In this document: one piece after another, positions 8,340-16,598 of the stretch
Layout of the letters: each line of letters opens with the position of its first letter
Position numbering within the stretch: the stretch's first letter is position 1
From: an uncultured Ruminococcus sp.
Lineage (GTDB): Bacteria; Bacillota; Clostridia; Oscillospirales; Acutalibacteraceae
NCBI GenBank assembly: GCA_902762615.1
Contig: CACWOX010000021.1
Span: 1 to 36,898, forward strand
Length of the DNA stretch: 36,898 nucleotides
Reading direction: 5' to 3'
The notes under the pieces: generated by a model
What the model was told of the DNA's origin: nothing
Seen by the model: only the letters and a program-made list of their open reading frames with translations
Database searches by the model: none
Program-made: the position numbers and the translations under genes

Positions 8340-9038
8340 TCAATTTCGATAGCTGCCTTTATCGCTCCTCCTGTTGATATGGATCAGACCCGAAAGCATA
8401 AAGAACATCCATCCGGCAGATTCCAATATGACGGAAATATTGTGTGTCAACGCGGACGGAATCAATTTCAGAATGACGTCCACGCCGAGCATGACAGCCG
8501 GACAGCAGACCAAACCCCATTTGCTCACCCGAAGCCTATTGGTTAAGACCAACCGCCACAACACGATGGAAATTCCAACATCCTCTATCAAGAAAAATGT
8601 TATGACCGGAATCACATACGGTTTTTGTACCTTTTCAATTAATCTCAAGGCGGTTTCCGAAGCGATTCCCAGCTCTGTGGTTGTCTGATACAGGATGGGA
8701 GGCAGACAGTCTATGGCGATCATATACAAAGAAGAGACTGCGTAACTGACCGTTGATACCAAGAACAGCAGTTTTACCCAGCGTTTTTCCCGCAAGGTCC
8801 GGATCATCTCATACCAGCCGGAGAAGGCGAAACACATTGCGGGAACACCCAGCATGGCAAGCATCATACAAATCTCATAGAGCCGGATCGGGCGAAGAAG
8901 CCAGGCGTCCGCGTCTTTCAGCATACCGAAGCCGTCCATCCAGTAGGAAAGCAGCATCATCAGTAATCCATCAAAGATGCCCACCAGGAGGCGAACGCCT
9001 ATCCTTTTATCTTTTTTACGTTTGCTCAAATTATCCAT
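8340..9038 (-). CDS. Multi-pass membrane protein, DUF6796-like
   Basis: A 232-residue protein with about seven hydrophobic segments after a basic N-terminus. Its order of helices, a central S-G-x ... M-I segment and a C-terminal K-x-I-P ... G-W-M-x-F pattern resemble the 222-residue protein at 18567-19235 and the broken gene at 29678-30215; I believe this is the DUF6796 type, without known function. It is the last gene of the eleven-gene operon, seven bases after the preceding hydrolase. The ribosome site is weak (GTGAAG). It pairs with an HSL-type hydrolase and a PGTE-type membrane protein, as its relative at 18567 does. Confidence 0.65.
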   Translation of the reverse strand: MDNLSKRKKDKRIGVRLLVGIFDGLLMMLLSYWMDGFGMLKDADAWLLRPIRLYEICMMLAMLGVPAMCFAFSGWYEMIRTLREKRWVKLLFLVSTVSYAVSSLYMIAIDCLPPILYQTTTELGIASETALRLIEKVQKPYVIPVITFFLIEDVGISIVLWRLVLTNRLRVSKWGLVCCPAVMLGVDVILKLIPSALTHNISVILESAGWMFFMLSGLIHINRRSDKGSYRN

Positions 9039-9045
9039 TTATTCT

Positions 9046-9969
9046 TCACATACCAAAAAATCGCTTGATATCGTCTATGATTTCCCGCTCACCATCCCTG
9101 CCTTCTTTTGTAAATGTGAAGACCAGCCACGCGTGAAACATTCCTTCCTTGATCTTGATCTGATAATCCTTCACGCCGCAGCGGATAAAGGATTTTTCGT
9201 AGTCCGGAGCGATCCCGGCGAATACCTCGTCTCCGGCAAAATACATGATGATTTTAGGGAAACCGGTGTAGTCGTCCTCGTCCGCCTTGCCGAGAATGTA
9301 CTGCGGCAGGTCGCCGTCAGGATTATAATATTTCACCATCGTGTCAAACATATTCCAATGCAGCAGCGGATCCCTTGGGTCGATTTCCTTCATGCGCTCT
9401 TTTGCTTCCTCGCTGATCAGCAGACCGGAAACGGACACCGGCATCATCAGCCCCGGCATGGGCAGCTCCGGGTATTTCTGCACCATGTGCCGCCCTGCCT
9501 GCATCAGTACGTCCGCACCGCCGGAGAAGCCAAGCCAGACGATTTTTTCCGGCGGAAAACGTCCCAGCATCTTTTCATGAACCCGGATGGTGAATTCTGT
9601 TTCGTCCATCAGGTCATAGTCAGGCAGCAGCGGATAGAGGGGAATCCACAGCTCCGCGCCGGTCTGGGCAATATAGTGTTTGATGGAGCTTTTGAAAGGA
9701 AGCTGCCAGCGGCGGGAACCTCCGCCGGGGAAATAAACCACGGCTTTGTCCGGATGACTGCCCGCTTTCTTTCCGACGATGATATGGAATCCGTCCAGTT
9801 GTTCATCGCGGAATTCAAAACCCCTGATTTTGGGAAGCGCGAACCTGAACTTCCTCTGAATGTCGTAGGACGCCTGTTTGAATTCCTCGTAGCTCTCTTC
9901 CTGATGAAGCGAACTGCCCTTGACAACCTTTCTGACGATAGGCTTTAAGATGCTGTATAACAAACTCAT
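9046..9969 (-). CDS. Alpha/beta hydrolase, hormone-sensitive-lipase-like (copy 1)
   Basis: A 307-residue soluble hydrolase. The oxyanion motif appears as F-P-G-G-G (80-84, HGGG-like), the nucleophile elbow as G-F-S-G-G (147-151, Ser149), an acid in A-G-D-E-V (about 247) and the histidine in M-F-H-A-W (279). That is the layout of the HSL/esterase group, which cleaves small esters. GGAGGTG stands before ATG 9969. It is second-last in the eleven-gene operon, flanked by two small membrane proteins; the same trio recurs at 18567-20764. The substrate is unknown; given the iron-box promoter, an ester bond in a chelator is one option, a membrane lipid another. Confidence 0.75.
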   Translation of the reverse strand: MSLLYSILKPIVRKVVKGSSLHQEESYEEFKQASYDIQRKFRFALPKIRGFEFRDEQLDGFHIIVGKKAGSHPDKAVVYFPGGGSRRWQLPFKSSIKHYIAQTGAELWIPLYPLLPDYDLMDETEFTIRVHEKMLGRFPPEKIVWLGFSGGADVLMQAGRHMVQKYPELPMPGLMMPVSVSGLLISEEAKERMKEIDPRDPLLHWNMFDTMVKYYNPDGDLPQYILGKADEDDYTGFPKIIMYFAGDEVFAGIAPDYEKSFIRCGVKDYQIKIKEGMFHAWLVFTFTKEGRDGEREIIDDIKRFFGM

Positions 9970-9985
9970 GTCAACACCTCCGAAT

Positions 9986-10495
9986 TCACATCAGTGCAGT
10001 AAAGATCCACGCGGTGATCAAACTGCCGACAACGATCATGACGCATTGCCTGGTCTGCTGTTTGCGGTTATATCCGAAGTCCTGCCAGCCGGCACAGCCC
10101 TCCGTTTCCGGAAAGTAATGCTGGAAGAAGTGTGTCTTCGTCAGCAGAAAATAGTCCAACGCGCCGATGTCAAACGCCTTGATGACAGCCCCTATGATGA
10201 AGAAGCGCAGGAAGAACGCCCAGAATGTATAGCCGTTTCGCAGTCCGTCCAACCCGCCAATCACAAACAGACCGAGATATCCCGCGCAAAACAGGATCAG
10301 AATGACCCAGCCGAGAAAGCGACGGAGAGACATGGGCTGTTTTTCCCATTCTTGCAACCTTGGACGCAGGCATTCCTGTACATCCTCGGGGAAATTCTTC
10401 GCCAGCAGTTTGGTGGGCATCGTGACCGTCACACCCCATATTCCCAAAAACAATAAGGCGCATCCGGTCAGAGACAGCAGCATTGTCAGCCCCAT
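9986..10495 (-). CDS. Small membrane protein of the D-x4-D ... P-x-T-E family (member 1)
   Basis: A 169-residue protein with four predicted membrane helices and no named family that I can assign. Between helices three and four lies A-F-D-I-G-A-L-D followed, 15 residues on, by P-E-T-E. The same D-x4-D spacing and a P-x-T-E-like motif recur in four other proteins of this window (10514, 14091, 14590, 19339). It is closest to 14590-15087, sharing D-Y-F-L-L and F-F-Q-H-Y-F-P-E. AGGAG lies about 12 bases before ATG 10495. The conserved acidic pairs could bind a metal or be catalytic; that is inference. Confidence 0.65.
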   Translation of the reverse strand: MGLTMLLSLTGCALLFLGIWGVTVTMPTKLLAKNFPEDVQECLRPRLQEWEKQPMSLRRFLGWVILILFCAGYLGLFVIGGLDGLRNGYTFWAFFLRFFIIGAVIKAFDIGALDYFLLTKTHFFQHYFPETEGCAGWQDFGYNRKQQTRQCVMIVVGSLITAWIFTALM

Positions 10496-10513
10496 TTCTT
10501 TGCACTTCTCCTT

Positions 10514-11020
10514 TCAACGAATCCACATGACCAGCAGTCCCACCAAGGCGGCAGGAATCAGGGCAACCAGGATGCCCGGAAACAGCATCCCTTTTGCGTG
10601 AAACCATTTCTGATGATAGGCTTTATCCATATGCTCCGTGCCATCCAGCCGAAACATGGGAAGACGGGCAAAGAGTACCCAGTCCAGAAAGCAGGTATCG
10701 TACACGCCGATCCACACCATCAATCCAAAGGCCAGCCAAAAGCCCTGTCGGAATGTTTGCGCCCCTGCCATCAGAGCGCATCCAAGCAGAATCAAGATAA
10801 AAATCAAAATGCCGAGGCTCTTTGTAAGCAGCACGTTTTTTGAGCGGTATGACACATCCACACGCTCATGCGTTTTGAAATATTCCTCCTGAATATCCGG
10901 AGGATAGTTATGGATGCTCTCCGGACTGTATTTGCGATCTCCCCGATAATAACTGAAAACGATGATCGTAAACAACACCGCAAATGCAAACATTTCAATG
11001 AGAATTACCCACCAAGTCAT
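10514..11020 (-). CDS. Small membrane protein of the D-x4-D ... GTE family (member 2)
   Basis: A 168-residue protein with an N-terminal helix (about 4-24) and three later hydrophobic segments. The signature V-Y-D-T-C-F-L-D is followed by L-D-G-T-E. I chose ATG 11020, eight bases after GGGAG; an in-frame ATG at 11038 lies inside the preceding hydrolase gene. The start is four bases after the hydrolase stop, so the two are tightly linked. No function is known. Compared with the other members the first motif residue of PGTE is Asp. Confidence 0.6.
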   Translation of the reverse strand: MTWWVILIEMFAFAVLFTIIVFSYYRGDRKYSPESIHNYPPDIQEEYFKTHERVDVSYRSKNVLLTKSLGILIFILILLGCALMAGAQTFRQGFWLAFGLMVWIGVYDTCFLDWVLFARLPMFRLDGTEHMDKAYHQKWFHAKGMLFPGILVALIPAALVGLLVMWIR

Positions 11021-11024
11021 AACA

Positions 11025-11807
11025 TTATCTCCCTTCATGTGCCTTTATCATTTCTTCCAGAAATCTCTCCGGCTGTTCTCCTGCCAATCCTCCGTGTCCA
11101 AGCTCCGTGAAGATTTTGTACCGGAAGGGATAGCCCTGCTCTTTCAGCTTCTTCAGGTTGGCTGAGAGTTTTTTGTCAACAGATCCTTTGATTCCGTACC
11201 ATAGATGCATATCCGTTCTTTCAAATACGCTGTAGTCGGTTTTCTTGCCGATCAGACAGTAGTCCTGATTCTTCCAGCTTTTCCATGTTGCGCGGCGATA
11301 CAGCAGTCTGTTCGCCTCTTCAAGTCTTCTTCCCGTAACCTTGCACAGGAACTTCGTGCGCAGAGGTCCCGGATCGGCCATTACGACATAGAAAAGTCCT
11401 GTAAAGAAGAAGCAATAGAGTTCCTTTCCCAGCCTGCTTTTGATGTTTGGGTAATCTTTCAGGCTGATGCCGTCCGCGATCGTCGTGGTAATGTGCAGCC
11501 GTTCGTCTGCCAGAACTTCCGTCAACACTCTGCCTCCGTAGGAAATGCCATACAGTATATCGATATGTCCTCCGAAGTTTTCTACGAGGTAATCGCCCAG
11601 CCGTTTGGCTTCATTTTGCACAGAGACAAATTCCGTTTCGGGTTCAGAGGGATTAAAACCGTCATACGCCACAAGAATCACATGATACTTTTGGGCGACG
11701 ACCCGCACCGTCGGCTCCACACCCCGATACGATACGCCTCCGCCGTGGAGCATCACAACCAGCTCCTTGTTTTCTTTTCCATACTCTAAATACTTCGTAT
11801 CTATCAC
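11025..11807 (-). CDS. Alpha/beta hydrolase (LHGGG / GISYGG type)
   Basis: A serine-hydrolase-fold protein of 260 residues. An early V-M-L-H-G-G-G strand-turn supplies the oxyanion site; the nucleophile elbow is Y-G-I-S-Y-G-G; a histidine follows in E-L-G-H-G-G. I favour GTG 11807, which overlaps the methyltransferase stop as GTGA, preceded by GGGAAG; the frame is also open to ATG 11849, which lacks a good ribosome site and would overlap by 46 bases. It lies between a membrane methyltransferase and a PGTE-family membrane protein in the operon. The substrate is unknown. Confidence 0.65.
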   Translation of the reverse strand: MIDTKYLEYGKENKELVVMLHGGGVSYRGVEPTVRVVAQKYHVILVAYDGFNPSEPETEFVSVQNEAKRLGDYLVENFGGHIDILYGISYGGRVLTEVLADERLHITTTIADGISLKDYPNIKSRLGKELYCFFFTGLFYVVMADPGPLRTKFLCKVTGRRLEEANRLLYRRATWKSWKNQDYCLIGKKTDYSVFERTDMHLWYGIKGSVDKKLSANLKKLKEQGYPFRYKIFTELGHGGLAGEQPERFLEEMIKAHEGR

Positions 11808-12592
11808 TTTCTTCCCACAAGTAAAGCCGAGCCGGACAGTTCCATCCACACCGATTCAGATTTTGACATGAATTTGCCGTTTGTTGTATCAATGAGTTCG
11901 ACCTTTTCATACCCCATATCTTTCAGTTTCTTTACAAACGCCTGCATATCGCCGTATCTGGATTTTGAAAAAATATCGTGAATCGCGAATGTGCCTCCTT
12001 TTTTCAGCGTTCTTAGCGTTTCCAGCAGAATCGCCTGACGGTCGTTTGACAGGATGTTGTGATAAACGTAATTGCTCATCACAGCGTCAAATGTCTCGTC
12101 CGCAAAGGAAAGCCTGGTTGCGTCGCCGCGCCGGAAGGACGTATTGCTTACGCCTTCCGCTTTGGCGTTGCTCTCGCACAGAGATTTGTTGAACGAGGCG
12201 TATTCTTTGCCCCAGCGGTCTAAACCGACGATATTGGCGTTCGGGTTGCGTTTTGCCACAGCGATAGCAAGCGCGCCGCTTCCGCAGCCGACGTCAAGCC
12301 CTTTGCCGCCGTCGGGAATCGTAACGTATTCCGCAATCCCGTCAATGATCTGCTTAGACATTTTGCGTTTCCCGTTATACCAAAACGCGCGGTACAGCAT
12401 GATCATCCAGAACGACACGCAAGCACCAACGACTGTTCCAGCAAGAAAAACGATGAACAGCACGGTTTTCAGCGCGCCGGAAACCAGTCCGGTCAGTCCG
12501 AATACGATAAAAAGCGCGAGAAACAACGCGGTTATCGCAAGTGTGGTATAGATCATGCCCTTTGGCATCCAGTTTTTGTAATCAGGTTTCAT
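11804..12592 (-). CDS. Membrane-anchored class I SAM methyltransferase
   Basis: A 262-residue protein: two membrane helices (about 14-38 and 44-68) followed by a Rossmann-type methyltransferase with motif I L-D-V-G-C-G-S-G (99-106) and an acidic residue after the second strand (G-L-D). The anchor suggests a membrane-bound or hydrophobic substrate. ATG 12592 has GGAG at normal distance; the open frame extends to 12610 without support. It follows a second, soluble methyltransferase by 44 bases and overlaps the next hydrolase by four, so the three should be made together. The methyl acceptor is unknown. Confidence 0.75.
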   Translation of the reverse strand: MKPDYKNWMPKGMIYTTLAITALFLALFIVFGLTGLVSGALKTVLFIVFLAGTVVGACVSFWMIMLYRAFWYNGKRKMSKQIIDGIAEYVTIPDGGKGLDVGCGSGALAIAVAKRNPNANIVGLDRWGKEYASFNKSLCESNAKAEGVSNTSFRRGDATRLSFADETFDAVMSNYVYHNILSNDRQAILLETLRTLKKGGTFAIHDIFSKSRYGDMQAFVKKLKDMGYEKVELIDTTNGKFMSKSESVWMELSGSALLVGRK

Positions 12593-12636
12593 ATGTTCTC
12601 CTTTAATCATCGAATAACATTATCACTTTCTCTGTC

Positions 12637-13317
12637 TCATTTCACACAGCTAAAAATACCTTCGGCATTGACTGTATGGACATTTGCCTGAGAATACAGA
12701 CCGTCCAGTCTCTCTTTCAGGCTTTCTTTCGTTTCAAACGGCGGCGTAAAGAAACCCTTAGGCACATACATATGTTTAACAAACCAGTCGGTTCTTTTAA
12801 ACTCATCCTTAATGTAGAAACATCCGCAGAAAATGCCGCCCGGTTTCAGAACGCGGCAGGTTTCCCGAAACGCTGCGTCCTTGTTGGGAAAAGCGTGAAA
12901 GCCGTTGAGCGAGAGAACGATATCGAAGCTCTCATCTTCAAAAGGCAAGGCTCCCACATCGCCCTGAACGAAAGTGACATTCCGGACATTCATTGCTGCC
13001 GCCCGTTTTTCTGCGTTCTTCATCATATCCGCCGAATAATCGAGGCAGGTGATGTCGGCATTCGCAAGTCTTTGATACAGCGGCATGGTCAGCACGCCGG
13101 TTCCTATGGGAACCTCCAGCAGTTTCCCGGAAAAATTCTCCGGAATCTGTGCAAGCGCGTCGTTAATCCACTTTGCTGCAAGCTCCTTATCCAGCCCCCA
13201 GATCAGACCGTCCATCAGTTTACCGAGCAGCGTTGACCGCGTTATGATTCCGTCGTACATTGTACCGATATTGCCAAGTTGTTTATAAGACGCCTTTATT
13301 TCATCATGTCTTGACAT
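12637..13317 (-). CDS. Soluble class I SAM methyltransferase (Methyltransf_11 type)
   Basis: A 226-residue protein. Motif I is L-L-E-V-P-I-G-T-G (66-74), where the usual V-G-C-G/D-x-G is replaced by V-P-I-G; the acidic residue of strand two (C-L-D) and the later D-V-G-A-L-P-F and L-K-P-G-G motifs are intact. The glycines needed for SAM binding remain, so activity is plausible. GGAGGG precedes ATG 13317. It sits between a thiazoline-hydrolase-like gene and the membrane methyltransferase. The substrate is unknown; small-molecule methylation is typical of this family. Confidence 0.75.
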   Translation of the reverse strand: MSRHDEIKASYKQLGNIGTMYDGIITRSTLLGKLMDGLIWGLDKELAAKWINDALAQIPENFSGKLLEVPIGTGVLTMPLYQRLANADITCLDYSADMMKNAEKRAAAMNVRNVTFVQGDVGALPFEDESFDIVLSLNGFHAFPNKDAAFRETCRVLKPGGIFCGCFYIKDEFKRTDWFVKHMYVPKGFFTPPFETKESLKERLDGLYSQANVHTVNAEGIFSCVK

Positions 13318-13347
13318 TGCATTCCCTCCGCGATAGATTGTCGTATT

Positions 13348-14067
13348 TTATTTATAGCCTTTCCCCTGTCGGAAGATCGGTGGCCAGTACTCCATGGGCT
13401 TTGCGTCCATCTTCAGTTTGAAGTCACAGTAATCGCCATCCTCAAAACAGGTATGCTCCCGGAAAAGAGGAACGCCGAATACGCCGAACATGACATAATC
13501 CAGATTGCAAAGATACGGCATATATTCTTCATACCCATGCGCCTTTGCGAAATCGGAGAGTGGGCAGACAAGATTGTGATAGCTGAAATCGTAGCCATTC
13601 TCCGGCGGGATCATTGTTTTGGTTTCAAAGCTCCCGGGATATTTGGCTGCATTGACCGCATTCCGGGCGTCCTTTTTCTGAAATTTTTTGTTGAGTGATC
13701 TGACGTTGGTATAGGATTTGTGCGCGACCGTCTTGATGATTCCGGGCATATTCTGAAAACGCCGCTCATAGGCCAGCACCATCAGATGTCCTATTTCCTC
13801 CATACTGACGTCGTACTGCTTCAGCACCTCGCCCATGGAGACAAAACAGTACGCGCCGGTCAGATTGCTTGTGCCGCTGACAGCGTCACCGCCGATATAA
13901 GGAAAGTTCTCCATCATATTTTTCTCATAGTGTTCCCATATCTCCGCAAACACGACGGAAAATGGCTTTCCGCTGTGTTTCTCAAGTTCACCGGAAATCG
14001 GTTTCAAGAGTCCGTTCATTGCCTTTTTCAGCTTCGGTGCTTTTTTCGCGTAATATTCGTGCATCAT
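13348..14067 (-). CDS. L-2-amino-thiazoline-4-carboxylic acid hydrolase-like protein
   Basis: A 239-residue soluble protein that I place in the ATC hydrolase family from its length, all-alpha/beta outline and C-terminal pattern: Cys168, Cys187, Cys207 and a final G-D-x-C-D-F (Cys214). The named member opens the thiazoline ring of ATC to N-carbamoyl-cysteine, but most family members are uncharacterised, so the reaction here is not established. The operon setting is interesting because several siderophores, including the yersiniabactin type, contain thiazoline rings. GAGGGC stands just before two in-frame ATGs (14067, 14064). Confidence 0.6.
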   Translation of the reverse strand: MMHEYYAKKAPKLKKAMNGLLKPISGELEKHSGKPFSVVFAEIWEHYEKNMMENFPYIGGDAVSGTSNLTGAYCFVSMGEVLKQYDVSMEEIGHLMVLAYERRFQNMPGIIKTVAHKSYTNVRSLNKKFQKKDARNAVNAAKYPGSFETKTMIPPENGYDFSYHNLVCPLSDFAKAHGYEEYMPYLCNLDYVMFGVFGVPLFREHTCFEDGDYCDFKLKMDAKPMEYWPPIFRQGKGYK

Positions 14068-14090
14068 ATGCCCTCACTTTCTGTTTCAAA

Positions 14091-14576
14091 TCAGAATATC
14101 AATAGGATAAGTCCTGCGACAATCGCTGCGACCGCGATCCAGATCAGCGTCAGTATACCGCGTTTCTTTAACACCTGCCCCCATGTCTGCACAAAAGGCT
14201 GGTCTTCTGTTCCCGGAAGAATCCAGAACCTGCTGTGTCCGACCCACCATTTGTCGATCACGATGCCGTCATACCAGTTCATGACCTCCAGAAAGAGAAG
14301 CGCCTGCAGGTAAGCCGTCTTATAATCCCTTATGCCGTTCCAGACTCCGATGATCAGCAGAAGCGCTACAAGCATAGTCAGCACGAAAGGAATCATAAAC
14401 TGTTTGCGCTTCCGGTCCATTGTTTCTCTGTCGGTCAGACCAATAGCAATCGCCCGTTCCTGCACCGGTTTCGGGTAAAAGTACAACCCGTCTATCGCGC
14501 CGCCGCGAACAGCGAATTTTACCAACGCCGTAAAGAGCAGGCAAAAGAGAATCAGCTGAAGAACAATCATTTTCAT
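14091..14576 (-). CDS. Small membrane protein of the D-x4-D ... PGTE family (member 3)
   Basis: A 161-residue protein with four hydrophobic helices (near 5-25, 64-82, 88-104 and 140-160). The family signature reads N-W-Y-D-G-I-V-I-D and, 13 residues on, L-P-G-T-E. In the same place member 19339-19836 has I-P-G-T-E. GGGGTGA lies before ATG 14576. It is separated from member 4 upstream by only 13 bases, suggesting a paired complex. No enzymatic domain is recognised. Confidence 0.6.
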   Translation of the reverse strand: MKMIVLQLILFCLLFTALVKFAVRGGAIDGLYFYPKPVQERAIAIGLTDRETMDRKRKQFMIPFVLTMLVALLLIIGVWNGIRDYKTAYLQALLFLEVMNWYDGIVIDKWWVGHSRFWILPGTEDQPFVQTWGQVLKKRGILTLIWIAVAAIVAGLILLIF

Positions 14577-14589
14577 TTGCTCACCCCTT

Positions 14590-15087
14590 TCAAAACAGCG
14601 TGCAGATCCACGCTGCCAGCGCGGAAACCGCGGGAAATATCACCAGCAGCTTTATCAGTTGGCTTTTGATATTAAAGCCGTATTTTTTCAGCGGATACAC
14701 GCTTCTTACCTCCGGAAAATAATGCTGGAAGAACTCAAACCTCATCAACAGAAAGTAGTCGAAGCAAACCATATCATAGAGTTTGTATATAGTAAAAATC
14801 AGCACAAATCGCAGGAAAAACTGAAAGAAGGTAAAGCCGCTTCTGAAACCGTCCCAGACAGAGATGACGCCAACGCCCGATATCATCAGTACCCCAAATA
14901 CCATAAGCGTCCATCCGATTACCCTTGCTCCATAAAACAGTTCGTTTTCTCTTGGCTGAATCACCGCCTGCGCTTCTTTGGGCGCTGATGAAAAAAATCT
15001 CTTATCCTGGATAAACGCCACAGCCGCAAACAGCATCAGAGTAATCGCGGCACAAAATACAATCGCTAAAAATACAGTTAAAAGCAC
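14590..15087 (-). CDS. Small membrane protein of the D-x4-D family (member 4)
   Basis: A 165-residue, four-helix membrane protein starting at GTG 15087 with GGAG nine bases upstream. Its central L-Y-D-M-V-C-F-D-Y-F-L-L and F-F-Q-H-Y-F-P-E segments match the protein at 9986-10495, so these two are the closest pair in the set. The final motif is P-E-V-R rather than P-E-T-E, losing the T-E pair. It follows the first hydrolase of the operon by 37 bases. The function is unknown. Confidence 0.6.
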   Translation of the reverse strand: MLLTVFLAIVFCAAITLMLFAAVAFIQDKRFFSSAPKEAQAVIQPRENELFYGARVIGWTLMVFGVLMISGVGVISVWDGFRSGFTFFQFFLRFVLIFTIYKLYDMVCFDYFLLMRFEFFQHYFPEVRSVYPLKKYGFNIKSQLIKLLVIFPAVSALAAWICTLF

Positions 15088-15124
15088 AATTTGTCACTCC
15101 TTTTTCTTTGAAATTTTATCATTA

Positions 15125-15874
15125 TCACTCCACGCTCCCGATAAACCGTTCGATCTCTTCCACATATTCCTTCGAATGCGCCGCCATATATCCGCAATGC
15201 GCATAACCTCGTCTGATCACAAGATCCACTCCGGGCATATATACTGGAATCGTTTTTCTGGAATACTTCAGATCAAAGTCCTTCTCGCCAAAGTCAAGAT
15301 GGAGCTTTTTCTGCTCTTTCTCTGACAAGTTTCTCAGATCGTAATGGCAGCACGCAAAGCAGATCGCGTCAATATCGTTCGGAGTAATACGCTCAAAATT
15401 ACGCGTCATCATTTTAGCGAAGTCATATCCGTACATTTTCACAAGACTCGGAGAGGCATCCACATTTCTTTTCGCCAATTTCTTTTTCCGGCTCCGGAAA
15501 AGCCTTTTCATGAACCACTCGGCAAATCCTGCGTTTCCGCAAAGTGCAACGCCGTCAAACCACGCATATTCCACTTCAATATCCGGGTCAAAAAACAATC
15601 TGTAAGCGACAGCAACGCCAAGAGAAGCGCCGTAAAGCAGTCTTATTCTGGTGCAGTGATTCTGTACCAGCCAGTCTTTCAATGTCTGATACTCCACATC
15701 CGCGCTGATGTAATTCCCCGCTTTGCCATGCCCTCCCTGATCCGGAGAGATGACGTGATACGGTTTTGTGAAGTGTGGCTTCATAAGCTCGTAAAGATCA
15801 GTCCCAGAAACCATCATCGGCGCCAACAGGAGCATTGTGGGATCTTCTTTGCTGCCGTATTCGTTGATATACAC
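15125..15874 (-). CDS. Alpha/beta hydrolase, first gene of the eleven-gene operon
   Basis: A 249-residue protein with nucleophile elbow Y-G-A-S-L-G and a late histidine in Y-A-H-C-G-Y; a D-Q-G-G-H-G segment follows strand four, as in many alpha/beta hydrolases. I chose GTG 15874, which has GGGAGT eight bases upstream and starts directly before the first predicted strand; the frame is open to ATG 15916 but that start has no ribosome site. The promoter and an iron-box-like motif lie at 15967-16013. The substrate is unknown; a peptidase or esterase role cannot be told apart. Confidence 0.7.
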   Translation of the reverse strand: MYINEYGSKEDPTMLLLAPMMVSGTDLYELMKPHFTKPYHVISPDQGGHGKAGNYISADVEYQTLKDWLVQNHCTRIRLLYGASLGVAVAYRLFFDPDIEVEYAWFDGVALCGNAGFAEWFMKRLFRSRKKKLAKRNVDASPSLVKMYGYDFAKMMTRNFERITPNDIDAICFACCHYDLRNLSEKEQKKLHLDFGEKDFDLKYSRKTIPVYMPGVDLVIRRGYAHCGYMAAHSKEYVEEIERFIGSVE

Positions 15875-15966
15875 AAGTAACCACTCCCATTTTCGTGTTA
15901 GTCGCAGATAACTCATAGCTCAAAAATAAACCGCTCATACGGTCTGCAATCTGTATTTCCATACGG

Positions 15967-16013
15967 TTATCTTCAACTAACTTAATTGTACATTAATGAC
16001 ATCTATTTGTCAA
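15967..16013 (-). promoter_or_regulatory. Promoter and iron-box-like site of the eleven-gene operon
   Basis: Minus strand: -35 TTGACA (16008-16013), 17-base spacer, -10 TACAAT (15985-15990). Four bases after the -10 comes TTAG-N6-ATAA (15967-15980), one mismatch from TTAG-N6-CTAA, placed over the transcription start. No other strong promoter was seen between the genes down to 8340. Confidence 0.75.
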
Positions 16014-16027
16014 TATTGGTTGTGACT

Positions 16028-16056
16028 AAAAAATCATATCGTATAACCATACGATA
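16028..16056 (-). terminator. Rho-independent terminator after the 148-residue membrane protein
   Basis: An eight-base perfect stem TATCGTAT / ATACGATA (16037-16044 and 16049-16056) with a four-base loop is followed on the minus strand by TGATTTTTT. It insulates the next promoter at 15985-16013. Confidence 0.8.
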
Positions 16057-16066
16057 GTGAGTACCA

Positions 16067-16513
16067 TCAGCACTCGGTTTTGTGATATCCTTTGTAGAGC
16101 AGTCCGGCAAACACGGCGCAAAGCAATCCGCCCACGCTCATGATGATCAATACGTTTCCGTCCGCATGAACCGTCAGCGCGTTGACGGCGGCTGCGATCA
16201 ACGGTACCACTGTTCCCAAAATACCGCCGAGCGTCAATGCGCCGAATCCGCGAATCAGCCTGATTTTCGGCAGCACTCTGTCCAATTTGGCGATTCTTTC
16301 CGATATCAGTTCCAGAATGCCGACGAGCATCAAAACAGCCGGAATAACGGCTATCATGAGTAATGTCATCATCAATGGAGAACCCGACCATTGCGACTGA
16401 TCGATAAAGCAAAAAACAAGCCCGACAAAATACAGAATCCAGCCGATATTTCCGGGAATATCATACGCAATCCATCTGGCGTCGGATATTTTGGTTTCGT
16501 ATATTTCTTTCAT
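16067..16513 (-). CDS. Four-helix membrane protein of unknown function
   Basis: A 148-residue protein with four hydrophobic segments (about 21-40, 46-68, 91-113 and 123-141) and a charged loop between the second and third. I do not recognise a family, and it lacks the D-x4-D ... PGTE signature of its neighbours. GGAG lies about 12 bases before ATG 16513. It ends at its own terminator, and its leader contains a possible small ORF (16599-16715) behind an iron-box-like promoter, so it is probably in the same regulon. Confidence 0.6.
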   Translation of the reverse strand: MKEIYETKISDARWIAYDIPGNIGWILYFVGLVFCFIDQSQWSGSPLMMTLLMIAVIPAVLMLVGILELISERIAKLDRVLPKIRLIRGFGALTLGGILGTVVPLIAAAVNALTVHADGNVLIIMSVGGLLCAVFAGLLYKGYHKTEC

Positions 16514-16598
16514 TTTTCAGAAAGCTCCTCTCATCATCAATACAGTATAAAAATTTCTCATGGATATTTCACGGCGGTTTCACGCACTTTTATTCTTT

